A DNA stretch of 64,000 nt from Pteria penguin (taxonomy: Eukaryota > Mollusca > Bivalvia > Pterioida > Pteriidae), in assembly GCA_035048485.1 (NCBI GenBank), contig CM068592.1:30936001-31000000 (forward strand), given 5' to 3'. Shown piece by piece: positions 34,681-47,800 of the stretch. Numbering within the stretch: the first letter of the stretch is position 1; every line of letters begins with the position of its first letter. The notes under the pieces were generated by a model. The model saw only the letters and a program-made list of their open reading frames with translations. It searched no databases and was not told where the DNA came from. The position numbers and the translations under genes were made by a program.

Positions 34681-36650
34681 TAACATCGCTAGAAAGAATA
34701 GATACGTCTTCCGAAAAACCTTAACAACATGTACAAACGTTAGTTGTATCTTATTTATCATAACTATATGGAATATTTTAGTCCTAGTAAATGTTCCTTG
34801 AATGAATTGTTTATTCTTAGATTTCTCGTTCATGAATCTATTATTCACTTATACCATGGTGGCGCTGTAATGGAAGCACACATTCTGTTCTAATGTGTAT
34901 GATATTTGTCATATGCAGATTTATCCTTGAAATGGCTTCTGACTTGATCAATGTACGTACAATCAACAAAACAATGGAATTTCTATTTCATCTGAGTGTT
35001 GTCCACAACAAACAGTGTGCGTGTGGTGCCATGGTGTTGGGTATACATGCGAAAAGAAATAATCTTTGAAACTAGAATTTAAATTATAGCTATTAAATCC
35101 ATAATAATTGACATTTAAAAAAATAAATTTAACAAAATAAAGATTGTTGCCTGATAATTTGTCACCTTAGATTTAAGAATAAACAAATCAATTCAATGAC
35201 CAGTTACTAAGAGTAAAATTATCCTATATTTTTATGAATAAGAGACAGTTCATTTTGTAATAAAAATGCAAAAATTTACAAATAACACTTTCATTAAGAT
35301 TTCAATATATCAAAATAACAGTATTATTATTGAAAGCAAGAGAGGATACCATATACCATGTGATGGGAGTCTTAAGACATCGCCATCAAACCAGGGAAAC
35401 ACTTCATTAGGTATTCCAAAATCGTGCATTCATCATAATACTACTATAATGTAGTATAATACTATATATATTAAAAATTCCAATACAAACCATCGTTTGA
35501 TGAAAAAACGGTGATAAACCGGTAGTAAGTAGGGGATGGGAGGTTTCAACCCCCTTTGCTCGAAAAAGTTTGCCAACAAAAGTCATTTTAAAGATCATTT
35601 TGGCTAAGTTCAGGGCATTGATCAACACCAGCCCCACCCTTTCCTGTCTGAAAAGCATTCATGGCATGGCGCAAACCCTTTTTCAAACATTTCTACAGGT
35701 ATATCAGTCTAGTATAGATGCTTCGGATCTGTCTACTAAAAGGATGGTGGATTTTGCGACATAGCTTAATCAGATTTATTAGAATATCAGATCGCACTTT
35801 GTTGTATGACAAAATCCACTTCATGTACATGTACAAGAAGAATTACAAGGTATGGCGAGACATGAATATAATCACAAAAAGCTTCGTTTACACGGCAGCT
35901 GCGGTACCGACTGAAAACGGTAAATAGAAGTGAAATTGTGCATATTTAGGTCACAAAATTATCAAATAGTGGCAGCTTTTGGGGTCCTCCACAATGGCTC
36001 CACCATGGACCTACGGGACACCTAGGCGGTACCTAGTCCCCTCGTCTGAATTCGCCCGCCCCCTCTACATGTAACTCCAAAACCTGGATCTGCCCCCTGC
36101 ATAGAAAACTACAATGGAGCAATCTGGCCCAAATCTGCTGTACCGTATAAGCATACATACTTGCGTGGTTTGTGATCGACAGGTCCCGGGTTCCTGTCTT
36201 TTTTTTTTTTTTTTTTTTTGAAAGGGGGGATATTATGACCAAAATTCTTTACTTCAGTAATTATTTGCTACAGAAAGCGGGGACACAAACCCACTATTGT
36301 CTATCTGCCCCCCCCCCCTTTTGTCCTCCAACTTAGAGTTTGCCGGCACGTTTTAAGATAAACCTTTAAACCATATTATAAACATTTTAGTCCTGGGATC
36401 TGGCTTATGAGGTTGTTATGACGAAGAAAAAAACCCCAATAATAAATCGTACAAGAACTTCCAATACTAGTCACTGTGGTATTTGAAGATGGGATAAATT
36501 CGTCTTGGTCTACAGGTAAATGCTTTTTCAAATCGCTCACTACTTAATCACACGGAAACAAAGATGCCACAATACTAATATATACACCTCGTCTGAATGA
36601 TAGTGAATGCCGTACATAGCTCCTGTCATATTGTCACGTCTCACAAGACG
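34681..36650. other. Gene-free stretch
   Basis: No exon was recognised. It contains a (T)21 run at about 36199, a (C)11 run at 36309 and short chance frames on both strands. A slightly GC-richer patch at 35990-36110 has no recognisable function. Confidence 0.5.
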
Positions 36651-36659
36651 AAATTAGAG

Positions 36660-37378
36660 TTATACATGTCTGAGGTGCTATCATCATCCCTGCTCTGTGA
36701 CTCTGAGGTTCTGTCATCATCCCTACTCTGTGACTCTGAGGTGGTTTCATAATCTCTACTCTGTGACTCTGAGGTGCTATCATAATCCCTACTCTGAGAC
36801 TCTGAGGTGGTTTCATAATCTCTACTCTGTGACTGAGCTGCTTTCATCACCCCCTCTCTGTGACTCTGAGGTGCTATCATCATCCCTGCTCTGTGATTGT
36901 GAGGTGTCATCATCATCCTTAATTTGTGACCCTGCGATGCTATTAGCATCCCATGCTCTGTGACTCTATGATGCTAACATAATCCCTACTCTGTAACTCT
37001 GAGGTTCTATCATCATCCCTACTCTGTGACTAAGAGGTGCAATCATCATTTCTACTCTGTGACTCTGAGATGCAATCATCATTCCTATTCTGTGACTCTG
37101 AGGTGCAATCATCATTTCTACTCCGTGACTCAGAGGTGCAATCATCATTTCTACTCTGAGGTGCTATCATTATCCCTACTATGTGACTCTGAGGTGCAAG
37201 CATCATCCCTACTCTGTAACTCTGAGGTTTTATCATCATCCCTACTCTGTGATTCTGAGGTGCAATTATCATTTCTACTCTGTGAACCTCAGGTGCTATC
37301 ATCATCCCTATTCTGCCGGTGACTCTGATGTGCTGTCATCATCCCTACTCTGTCACTTTGAGGTGTAGTCATCTTCTT
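36660..37378. repeat. Minisatellite, 33 bp unit, left part
   Basis: Unit TCTACTCTGTGACTCTGAGG plus TGCAATCATCATT (33 bp), about 21 copies with variants. Open frames on both strands are repeat translation. Confidence 0.95.
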
Positions 37379-37960
37379 CTTCAATGATAAACACACAATC
37401 ATTAAATGATTATTACGTGCCTTTTATGCGCAGTGGCGGGGTTAGTAATACAGGTGTATTTACAAGAAATTTACAAAAAAAAATTTAGAAGAAATTTAAA
37501 ACTATTTACAATAATAATTGGGATCAAAAGTAGACTGCCTTCAGAACAGGCAATGTTAGCTGTTCTTTGAGGGTAACCAGAGTGTCTGAAGTTGTAATGA
37601 GGGATGGTAGATTATTCCATTGTGTAATTGTTCTTGGATAGAAGGAAAATTTGTAGGAATCTTTACTGCAATGAATTTGTCTGTAGTTGTGAGGGTTGGA
37701 GTGTCTTGTTCTACTGTCAATTGGGATGAGGAGTTCTGAGGGAAAGATGTGTACATAGTTGTGTATAATTTTATAAAAGAAGATAAGTCTAGTTCTTAGA
37801 CGTCGCTGTTGAAGGGTGGGCCAATCCAGATATTCAAGCATGGAGTTAACAGAGCTGGTATTGTGGTAGCGGTTGGTTAGCGGCGGCAGAAGTAGATTTT
37901 ATTTCTTTGTAGATTATACTATCATCTGCAAAGAGTCTGAGAGTAGAGTAGTTAAGATAT
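37379..37960 (-). mobile_element. Internally deleted LINE reverse-transcriptase remnant
   Basis: Read on the minus strand, LRLFADDSIIYKEI, containing the FADD active-site box, is encoded around 37890-37945. The frame stops soon after. A second frame from 37841 to 37524 encodes the usual C-terminal region of Jockey/CR1-type LINE proteins (LDWPTLQQRRLRTRL, DSRTRHSN, FYPRTITQWNNLP). The roughly 200 residues normally between these parts are missing. The insertion splits the 33 bp minisatellite, which continues on the other side. Confidence 0.82.
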
Positions 37961-38075
37961 TCATCATTTCTACATTGTGACTCTGAGGTGCAATCATCAT
38001 TTCTACTCTGTGACTCTGAGGTGCAATCATCATTTCTACTCAGTGACTCTGAGGTGCTATCATTATCATTTTTCT
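37961..38075. repeat. Minisatellite, 33 bp unit, right part
   Basis: Three to four further units of the array at 36660-37378, cut off by the LINE fragment. Confidence 0.93.
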
Positions 38076-38199
38076 GTGACTATTAGGAGTTTTGTACTTA
38101 TTGCGACAATCAAAAGTGGTGGAGCATCGAAAACTATTTTCGGTGGCCAGAGTTAATGCCGTTTATTTTCTATACGTGACATTAATTATTTTGAAAGCT

Positions 38200-38420
38200 A
38201 TCTTCGATTATCAGCCGCCAAAGGGGGCGGTTCCTCCTACCTTTTAAAAACTCGCGTATTTGAACTTTCTCCGAAATATCTGTTACCGTTTTATTGATTA
38301 GTTTATATATAGCTTCTTATTTTCAAGGATGTATAGTTTAAGAAGGATATGCAACTCCCCGGCTAGCACCGGAGCGTCTGTTTATTTACGTGTACCCGTC
38401 AAACTGTAGAAAGCGAAACT
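38200..38420 (+). promoter_or_regulatory. Possible promoter region of the ADAM-like gene
   Basis: A small GC-richer patch in AT-rich DNA, with a GC-box-like AGGGGGCGGTTCC at 38221-38233 and several CpGs near 38360-38425, 450-650 bp upstream of the first coding exon. There is no clear TATA box. The position and composition are suggestive only. Confidence 0.25.
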
Positions 38421-38671
38421 TCTATCGGTGCGCGTTTAACTATACTTCCCTGTTATTTTAAATTATTTGTTTGAAGTTGAATTCAGTTTTTCTCCAAATA
38501 TCTTGTATTTTTTCATTTGAAATAATGAGTTTTTCCTTTTAACGGTTAGGTTTTAAAAGCTGTGTCAGTGTGTGTCCCCTTCTCACAAATGTACTTATAC
38601 TTTATGGATATTGAATTATAAATTTAAAAATACGTTTCTAAATAAGAATTTGTTGCAAATCAACTCTCTCT

Positions 38672-38690
38672 CTCTCTCTCTCTCTCATCG
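38672..38690. repeat. (CT)n tract in the 5' leader of the ADAM-like gene
   Basis: A CT dinucleotide run between the putative promoter and the first coding exon. Confidence 0.85.
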
Positions 38691-38709
38691 CGCTTTTCTA
38701 CTATCGCAA

Positions 38710-38835
38710 ATGAAAACAACTTTTACAAGAGTTATCTTCCTTTATTTGAAGACAAAGCGTTTGGATGAAGAAGAGCGTTTGTTGTTACAGAAAGGAGCAA
38801 AGAGTGCAAAATGTGAACAGCTTACAGCATTTTAG
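38710..38835 (+). other. Possible upstream ORF in the ADAM leader
   Basis: ATG at 38710 opens a 41-codon frame ending in TAG at 38833. It is in frame with the ADAM start at 38860 but closed before it. If the transcript begins upstream, this uORF could limit translation. Composition is not protein-like, and whether it is transcribed is unknown. Confidence 0.25.
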
Positions 38836-38859
38836 GACAATGCCGAATTTTATCTTGTG

Positions 38860-41800
38860 ATGGGGATTATTTTTACACTATGGATCTTGTTTATGTGTTT
38901 TGTCGATTTTTTCTGTGGAGTAACCGCAAATTCTGATCGTAAGTTGACAATAAAAACCGTTTCTGAACTTGTTCTGTCTTTTAAAAAATCGATTGCCACT
39001 AGGCCTGCTTTCATTGATGATACAAGATGAGTCATCATGAATCGTTGTGTGTGTTTTTATGATTTTGATGTATTTTATATATCGGTTTCACTTTCAGATT
39101 TCTGTCAAAAGGCACACGTACACGTGTTTGCCGACGACAAAGGTGCATGTACATCTCTCACCCTCTCTCTCTCTCTCTCTCTCTCTGTCTGAGTCTCTCT
39201 TTCACTCCTGTAAAGAGGGTTACTGTACATTGAACTACATAATGTTCGAACAAAAGTATTATTAAACTGCATAGATTTAAAAAAAAGATAACGTCTCGGT
39301 AGCATATTCCAAAGTAAATTAATTTAAGTTTTAATGGTTATGGGGTTTTTTCTAGATATTTACATGCATGCATGCAAAGATGCAATGATAATCAAATATC
39401 AGGATGACATTGGCTTAATTTTTCAAAATTGTAAACTCAAGACTGTTAGTCTTACTAAGTTACTTACAGGTACATAACGCTACACAATTACCATGTCAGA
39501 TGTGGTGAAATTTTATCACAATAAAATACTGGTCTAATTCTGATGAAGTACAGTATATCATGCAGTAGCCTGAGTAGGACTCTAATATAAGACGAACACA
39601 CCTGTTCATTTAATTGTAATAGATATGCTCATAAAGGCATTCTTTCTTGAGTTTCTTTTGATAAACAATTTTCAAGATTTTCCGAATAATAAAAAAATAA
39701 ATTGGAATCTACCAGTATGACATGCCGAATATTGTCAGTTAGTGGGTGTTGCAAGTAACATTGTTAAATGTTTGATGCAAATCATTTTATGTTTAAGATT
39801 ACTGTAATTGTGTACTGGTAAACTCCTTAGTGGTTGATGGAAATTGAACATTTGAAACTAACATTGTCCTAGTGAACCATAAAGACATATATCTTTAGAA
39901 TTAAATTTCAGACCAAAGTTCCAAGATTAAATTGTTTATAAGTATTTACACATGTTAAAAAAAAATAGTAAAGACTCCATAAAATGTGTTTCACCTTTCA
40001 AAACAGATCTTGTGTCTCCTTTTTCAAAGACTTTCCAGAGGTTGTACCTTACATGTACATGTTGTATGGTTCACAGCACAGTGGGGTTTTTTCAAAGGTG
40101 CCTGTACCTTTTCATTTAGGATTTTTTTGTCCCATTTGCATAATGCTAAATGATCAGTGTTTGGGAAAAAATTAGACAAGTTTTGGGAAAAATCCATGAA
40201 ATTTCCATTGGGAAGGGTCCTTGTGACAGACCTGATTTGAAGAAAAATAACTCTAATAAATGTTACAAGTTTATTACAAGTATATTTATAGTTACTTAAT
40301 TAAAGACATTAAAGGCATTTATCTTTTGGCCAGATTGCAAAGCAATAAACAATATTCATATTTTACATAATACATGTATATAATAAGCGGCCCAAGACCC
40401 GACATACAGCTCTTTGCCAGGAGGGAGCAGGCTTGGTGTAGTGGTTAAGCGCTTGGCTTGCGGCGCCGACGATCTGGGTTCGATTCCCGCGTTGCCCAAC
40501 TATGTTTAAGAGGTTGGTTACTTCCTGCTTCCATGTCGCGATATAACTGAAAAATTGTTGAAAGCGACATAAAACACCAATCAACCTACCAATCTTTGTC
40601 AGGATTTTTATTTTGATGTTAATGTTTAAATTGTGATATCACTATCCAATCCTTTACATCACAACGAACACCCTGACAAAGAGTAACATGTCGGAACTTG
40701 GGCAGCTTATATGTATATCATTTTGAATATGAAGATCATCTATTTACATGTAGATTTGCGATGTCCGTCTGTCTATCTGTCCATCCATCTGTCAACATTT
40801 TCGTTAAACTTTAGAAATGTTTGAAGCAAAATTTCAGCAACCAAGATTAGTATATCTATATGCATGATACTTTATTCTTAGGGTCCTTATGACCAGAGCT
40901 TTCAGATTATGCCATGACTTTTGACCTAGTGATGTTGACCTTGGACTTTGACCTACTTTTAAGAAACTTTAATTTTGACTATATCTTTTGAATCAATAGG
41001 GATAGGACTTTGATACTTCACGCATAGGTTCTTTATATATATGACAAGTGCTTTCAAGTGATACCATAACAGCAATGACCTTTGACCTTGTGACCTTGAC
41101 CTTGTTTCAAATTTACTTTGCAATCCTGTCATATCGTCTTTAAAGGTTTCTTGTATAACAAATTCTCCTATTTTCTTATTTTCTATACCTGTTAAATATG
41201 TAGGGCTAAAATCTAATTGTCAGCTTGTGATTTGAACCAGAACCTCTCTATTTACTACATGTGTACTTGTAAGTATAGTTAATGCTCTACCAGCTGGGCT
41301 GTCACAGCTATATTTTGTAATAGCAGTATCTCAGTGTGTAACCTTCTTACTCTACTGACAAATCTCCATTTTGAAGTCCATTTCCTCCTTTCACAGTCAT
41401 TTCCACACATTTACTATGAAAAGAGTTACTCAGTTAGATGAATCTGTAGTTCAACTTCTGTAACAGACAGACAAAAAATATAGGTATACCCCATTATGAT
41501 ATTATAAATCAGATTGGAAAAATTGGAATTCAAACCCCCTCCTGTCTATCATAGGATGCTTCACCAACTGAACTACCGAATCTGAGCAGATATCCTTGTC
41601 TGCCACACCTGTTTAATTAGCGGTATTGTATATAAATATTTGCTGAATACACATTAGAGAATACTATGCAATGTTCTACCATATCTTCCACCCTACTGTG
41701 ATACCATCTAGAAGTTCAGATTGATTTAGCAACTTATCAACAAGGTTGACTGCACTGAGGGGCAGGAATCAGTGGTGATCTACCATTCAGCTTTTAAGTT

Positions 41801-44800
41801 GTCCTGAATTCACAGTTGTTTCCAACGCCTGATCTATAATAAGAGGAGTGTATCTGCCAAAAGCACTTACCTGAAATTATGCAGAATGATTGTAGGTAAC
41901 AGCTGAGATATATACCGATACTCTGGAAGATGTAAGGAATGGCATAAGACTTTTTATTCATGTATCAGCATAAGAATTTTTCTTTGTCTGTGGTTTGAAT
42001 TTTGTTTTTATTGTGTCAGGGTTTAATTTGAGGGGGGGGGTTGGTTTTTTTTTTGTTAATCATTATAATTGTTATACATGTATATATGATATACATGACA
42101 AATGCATATTCACATGTACATATATCAACAAAACAAAATAGATAGGACAATAGACAACATTCACTCACAGAGCAACTCTCTTATAATTGCCTCAATACTG
42201 AATGAAAAATATTTTTCATCCTGTAATTTATTAAAAATAATGTCATAATTATATATGATAATAATTCAGTAAATTTCTTTTAAAACTATACAAAGTTATT
42301 AGCACTTTGCCTTGATTTTAGATTCAAGATTTGATTTGAATTCACATACAATGCATAAATAAGAAATTATTTGCTACAGTAGATTGAACATTTTTTACAT
42401 GTACATGTATTTATATATAAAACAAACAAAATGAAAAATTTGAAAAAAGAAATAATTAATTTTTCATTTAGTAATAAAGTTGGAGAAAAGATAAACGTTA
42501 AATGGAATATGGAAGTTTATACCAGATGTGGCAGTACACTTAGTGCATACCAATTACAATGTATACAGCCAAGTTCTATTCCAAAGCATCTGTTACATGA
42601 ACACTTTCCCAACATGGTTATATCACAATGCCATGTTATATTTCATAGTAAGGGTTCAGGCCATACTATGTTATAGATTTGTTTGGGGATGTTATGATAA
42701 TTAGAAACGCACCTAAGAATAGCTTTAGTTTTGGTACCAAAAATTAAAGATGATTAGTTACTTGAGTGTTTTATGTCACTGTCAACAATGACAAATCTTT
42801 AAACTAGTGGCGCAATTACATGTACATGTAGAGAATTAAACCAGGATTGGATGCATCAAAAGCTAAGTATTTAACCACTACATCTTCAGTTTGTTACACC
42901 CCCACCCAGTACAATATCGTGTTGGTATACCCCCACCCCAGTACAATATGATATTGTTGTTGTATACATATTTCAGGTTATGACCTGGTAAGTCTTCTTG
43001 ACCAGTATCCTTACAACAGGTACTTGTGGGACAATGTGCCACGCCCACAAGAAGTGATATTTCCCAAAAGGATATTCAGGAACAGAGAGGTAGACATTTC
43101 AACAAAGGAAAAACACCACAGTCATCTGGTAAGGAAGATAAATAACTACAAAATATAGTTACTATAATAAAATACTTGCATAGAAAGTGTATATGTACAT
43201 ATATAAACATGCATCTCTCAGAAATCAAATATCGCATCATAATCTTTCAACAGTCATATTTCCATTACGTAAAATTCTTGAAATACTGTGGAATTTTTCC
43301 ACTTCCTAGTAATAGGGTACTCGATCCAGTTCTTAATTCAAAAGTAACACTAAACAATAGTAAACCCATGTACTTGAATTGTCATATAAGTGATTTTATG
43401 CATGTATAACAGAAATTTTATTCTATGTGTTTGCATGTACTTTCCTAATAATAGTGCCTTACCAAACACAAAAAATTTTTACTTCCAACAGACTTGGTGA
43501 ATGTCTACAATATAGAAGCATTAGATTTGTGTCGCATTCTGTATTCTTAATATTTAGTTTTTGCAGTAAGTTATGCTTAATATTTAGAGAATTGTAATTT
43601 TTATTACAGAATACATATGAACACCTGAAGCATGTTACATTTCAATTCCGCATCAATGGACATCCACACAAGTTGAAGCTCCAGAGAAACGAGTGAGTCA
43701 TGTAACAAAGTATAATAACGATTCTTCCTCTTAGGTCTTGATTTTTTTTCCCCTGTTAGAAAACATGTGTGCAAACTGTATACATGTATTACTTACATGA
43801 ATGAAGATAAGAGAAGCAGAAAAATCATAAATAATTATTTCACTGCCCTGTTCTCAACTCTTTCATATGCAACTATCTCTATCTTTAATAAACTGAATGT
43901 TTTGGATTTGTGTCCATAACTTCCTGGTTTAAGAAACATTTTTTACTGTACATGTGTACTAGTGTCTTGATTATAGCTTTTCATATTCATGCTTTTTAAA
44001 GTAAAACCAAGCACAAGGAATACATTTATCTGATGAGTCATTTTTAAAAAGTTGACGTAAATAAATTAACTTAAAGCATAGAATTAAATCTAATATTGTT
44101 ATCAGAAAACTACATGTACACAATGAAGTCTCTTTAAAATTTAACTGAAAAAATTAACATCTGAAAACCGTTATGTTTGTTTCAAATAGTTTTTCTTCCA
44201 TTTTAGTGTCATTTTGTCTCGTGGTATTACAGTAAAGCACTATGTTGACAAAAACCACCAAATTGTAACCAAGGTAAGAGCTGGCTTTGAGATGCTTACT
44301 TTGAATCAGATTATTGCAAATGTTTGAAAATAATTTTGTTTTTTATATGAAAGTTTTTAACCTGCTATATATGCATATTAAACTGATTATTTTGGTTTTT
44401 TGTATCGAAGACATTGCAGATTTTTTCTCAAGAGTAGGATTAGAACAATATAGATGTCAGCTGTATCAATATGTATCATGATATTAGCATCATGATACAA
44501 AAAAAAAATTACAATAAATATTGCAATATTTCTGTTATATATTTATTCCCTTCATATTATCATTCAGTTACAATAAAATTTTCTTATTAACATGTCAATT
44601 TCTGTAACAACAAAAATAAAACTGAAGCTGAGTATAAATGTAATAAATCAATCCATTCTTGAATGAATAAAGTGTAGCATGTAATAATTGAGACATCTAA
44701 AGGTAAATAACAAATGTAGAGAAAAAATGTAGAACCAGATACATCACGTTTTGAGATCATTACTTCAGCAAGCATACTTATTTGATTGATTATTTGTATA

Positions 44801-47800
44801 TGATAACGACATCTGCCTGAAGCATCCATAAAAGTTTATACCTTTGTATCAGAAACCACCCGAAGCAGTGAGAGACCTTTCATGTTTCATGCCTTCTGTG
44901 ACATGGATCTCAGTTTTTACTGTCTCATCAGAATGACAGCACATCCATGTGCCCACAGCGGGAGTCGAACCCGAGCCTCTCGGTCACAAGCACAGTACCC
45001 CATCCACTGACCTTAAATTTAATTAAGATTACTGAAGAAGAATAATATAAGGTAGAAAAAAGAACAATAAAAGCATTTTGTGAGATCAGTGTTTCAACAA
45101 GCATGCGTTTCACATGTGCTCAATATTGATTTTATGAATCATCCAAGCTCTACTTATATGTCTAGATATTTGCATATTGTAGATCTTTCCTTATTTTCTG
45201 TATTTTGAATTTGATACATGTAATTGTGAGTTTGGTCCATGGACATACTGTACATATTCTAGCTATATGTGGAAGTGTCATTTTCATACTGACACACATT
45301 CTTGCTACATGTAGAAGTTTCATTTTCTTATCATTTGAATAGGGGCGGGTGTAATGTAGTGGTTTGGCACTTGGTTTTAAGTGAAGGGATATTGGTTCAA
45401 TTCCCAAATTATACTACTATGCTTAAGTAGTCGATAACTCTCTTGCCTCCATGATACCTTTGGACTAACTTTGTAGACCTAAAACTCAACATAGCAAAAC
45501 AAACCAACCGTAGGTCAATAGTGTGTTTAGAGAGTGTAGCCTATTGAACCACTGTATCTCTGCAAATGAAGGGTTGACATCATCTGTATCGTTCAATGAC
45601 GCTATTTCCAAACGCTGCAGATGTAGACACTTAATTGCAAGCATTCATATTTAACGCAGAAGACCTAAAATATGAAATCAAAATTTTTAAGTGTCTGCCA
45701 TTTGGACGTCGACTGCTTGATTTCGAACGTCTAAAATGTTACGTTATGGTACGTAGCGTTTGAATAAAATCAAAATCGATCGTTCAGCAAAGATCGCTTC
45801 GTAGCGCTTTGAATCGGTACGGACATTTAACGCACCCGTAGTTTTATTGAAGTTAGGCCTATCATATACTACTTAAACAACAAAACAGGAAGCTCAGTCT
45901 GAATGGCTCTGTTCCAGCATAACCTTAATAACAGTCTGTATGTAGAGTATAGACTCATGATCTGTTCTCTAGAGTAGGAGAATATACTAAAAATCCTCAT
46001 CTAGTACCATTATCACCGCGTAGTGCTTAGCTTTATTGGATATGGGAGATAGATAAAATAGGGCCTTATTGCGTGGGGGAATTCTATTACCGGTATTTGT
46101 TATAGGGAATGAATGACCTTGCAAGGCATTAAAAGCATTATCATATAGAAAATATTATGTAACAAGTGCCCTAAGGTAAGAAATTGCAGATGTAATACCC
46201 ATTGAATGTCTGAATGATAAGTTGAAGGGAGTAAGACATGTATCTGAATTGTATTGGTGAATGTTCATTGAATTATATTGCGCTCTCTCTCTCTCTCTTT
46301 TCAAAGGAAAGGATTCTCTGTAAGAGGGAAATAAACCCCAAGCTTTCTGTCTCCAAAATTATTTTCTGCAGAGAAAAAAAATTCAGAATTATCATTTTCT
46401 CTCTCTCTCTCAAAAAAAAAAAAAACAAAAAGAAAAAAACACCCCCCCCCCCAAATGCAGTGATTTTAAATGCAATTAGTGGCATTTATAAGCCATTATC
46501 TGTCTCGTTGTAGGCCGGCCCAACATTCAATTCCTGTATTTTGATTATTTTTGCGAACGACTCTGGTGTTCTCTAGCACGCTACACTCGTCATGAACAAT
46601 ATTAGATACATAACTACATGCACAGTGTCTTCGTACATTTTTAAAGGATGCATAGATATAGTCCCTTGTGTACATTTATTAAGCGAAAAGACAAGGTAAA
46701 CATCCCACTCTTTCATGAAAGAAAAATTCACTGCAGAAAGAATCGGTATCTTGCAATTGGATGGCAAAACCATTAGTGTTCTCGCTGCTAATTAACGCCA
46801 AAGGCAATACAGTTTTATTCTGTTGTATATAATTTTTTTTTTTCGTGAAGTTTTCATCATTTACTCACCACCACGTCTTACAGTCACTATGATAGATCTG
46901 AATGTTGTTTGTGAAATTATCAAGAAAAATAAAGCTGTTCCGACTTCTGATTATTAATTTAAAAAGATATTTCCATGAGTAAATTTAACTAGTACAAGAC
47001 GGTGACCTGTTCAGAATAAATATATACACACAGCATGGAGACTCTTGATCCGCCCCTATGTTCTATACGTCATATCATGCTATTATGACACCCATGCTCT
47101 GTTCTATTCTGTGGTAATATGAAATATTTATTGTGATCTTGCTGTAAGATCATGTGTTACACAGCAAAGGGCATGCTATTGATTAAAACACGCGACTCCG
47201 GCGAGACTGTTGTGCTACGTGATGCAATATGCGATTGCAGGGGGAAATCTTTCCTTGGGGAATTAATTAGATAATGGCTTTCTTCGACCTGTGTTTATAT
47301 TGATGTGAGAGGCCACGGCAGCAGAAAGACCATATTTAACATCTTAATCGTTCTGCAGATGCACAACAAAGATTTTATCCAAATCCTCTACAACAGTTTG
47401 GGTCGTAACATCTTGTCTGTCCTATTTCGAGTGATGCAGCTTTATTTCGTCAGACCAAGGTTCAAATCCCTGTCAAAGCAAGAGAAAAGCACCTGCCGTT
47501 GCACCTGTTTACCGTTGGTGGATGGCTCTCCAAAAAAACACTTCCGTACCGCTCATTATTATGCAATGGACATAATCATATACCGACGAAATACTCATGC
47601 AGTGGTATTAAGTAAAAGCATCAAGAACAACAACAAAAATGAAATAAAGCAGAGAAAAGCAACAACAAAATTAAATCAAAATTATCCGCTCTTCTGTTTG
47701 CTGACATTTTCTCAGTATAATAGATACAGAAATGCTAAAATGATATATGTTAGCGGTTTATATGATGGAAAATACCAGGTTCGCTTTTAATGAAGCCATG

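Noticed and set aside
40428..40500. tRNA-like sequence with A- and B-boxes
   Set aside because: It is the head of a SINE with target-site duplications and further copies in the window, not a stand-alone tRNA gene.
40890..41115. Cluster of AGGTCA/TGACCT words as nuclear-receptor sites
   Set aside because: The words belong to a dispersed repeat that recurs at 52135-52410 and elsewhere, so their clustering is explained by repeat ancestry.
42431..42676. 81-codon frame before ADAM exon 2, considered as an extra exon
   Set aside because: Exon 1 (ending in C) joins exon 2 (starting GT) in perfect phase, leaving no need for it. Its borders lack a matching acceptor and donor.
47305..47790. 161-codon plus frame in ADAM intron 4
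   Set aside because: It begins at GTG, has no recognisable domain, no splice sites and Asn/Lys-rich composition typical of AT-rich noise.
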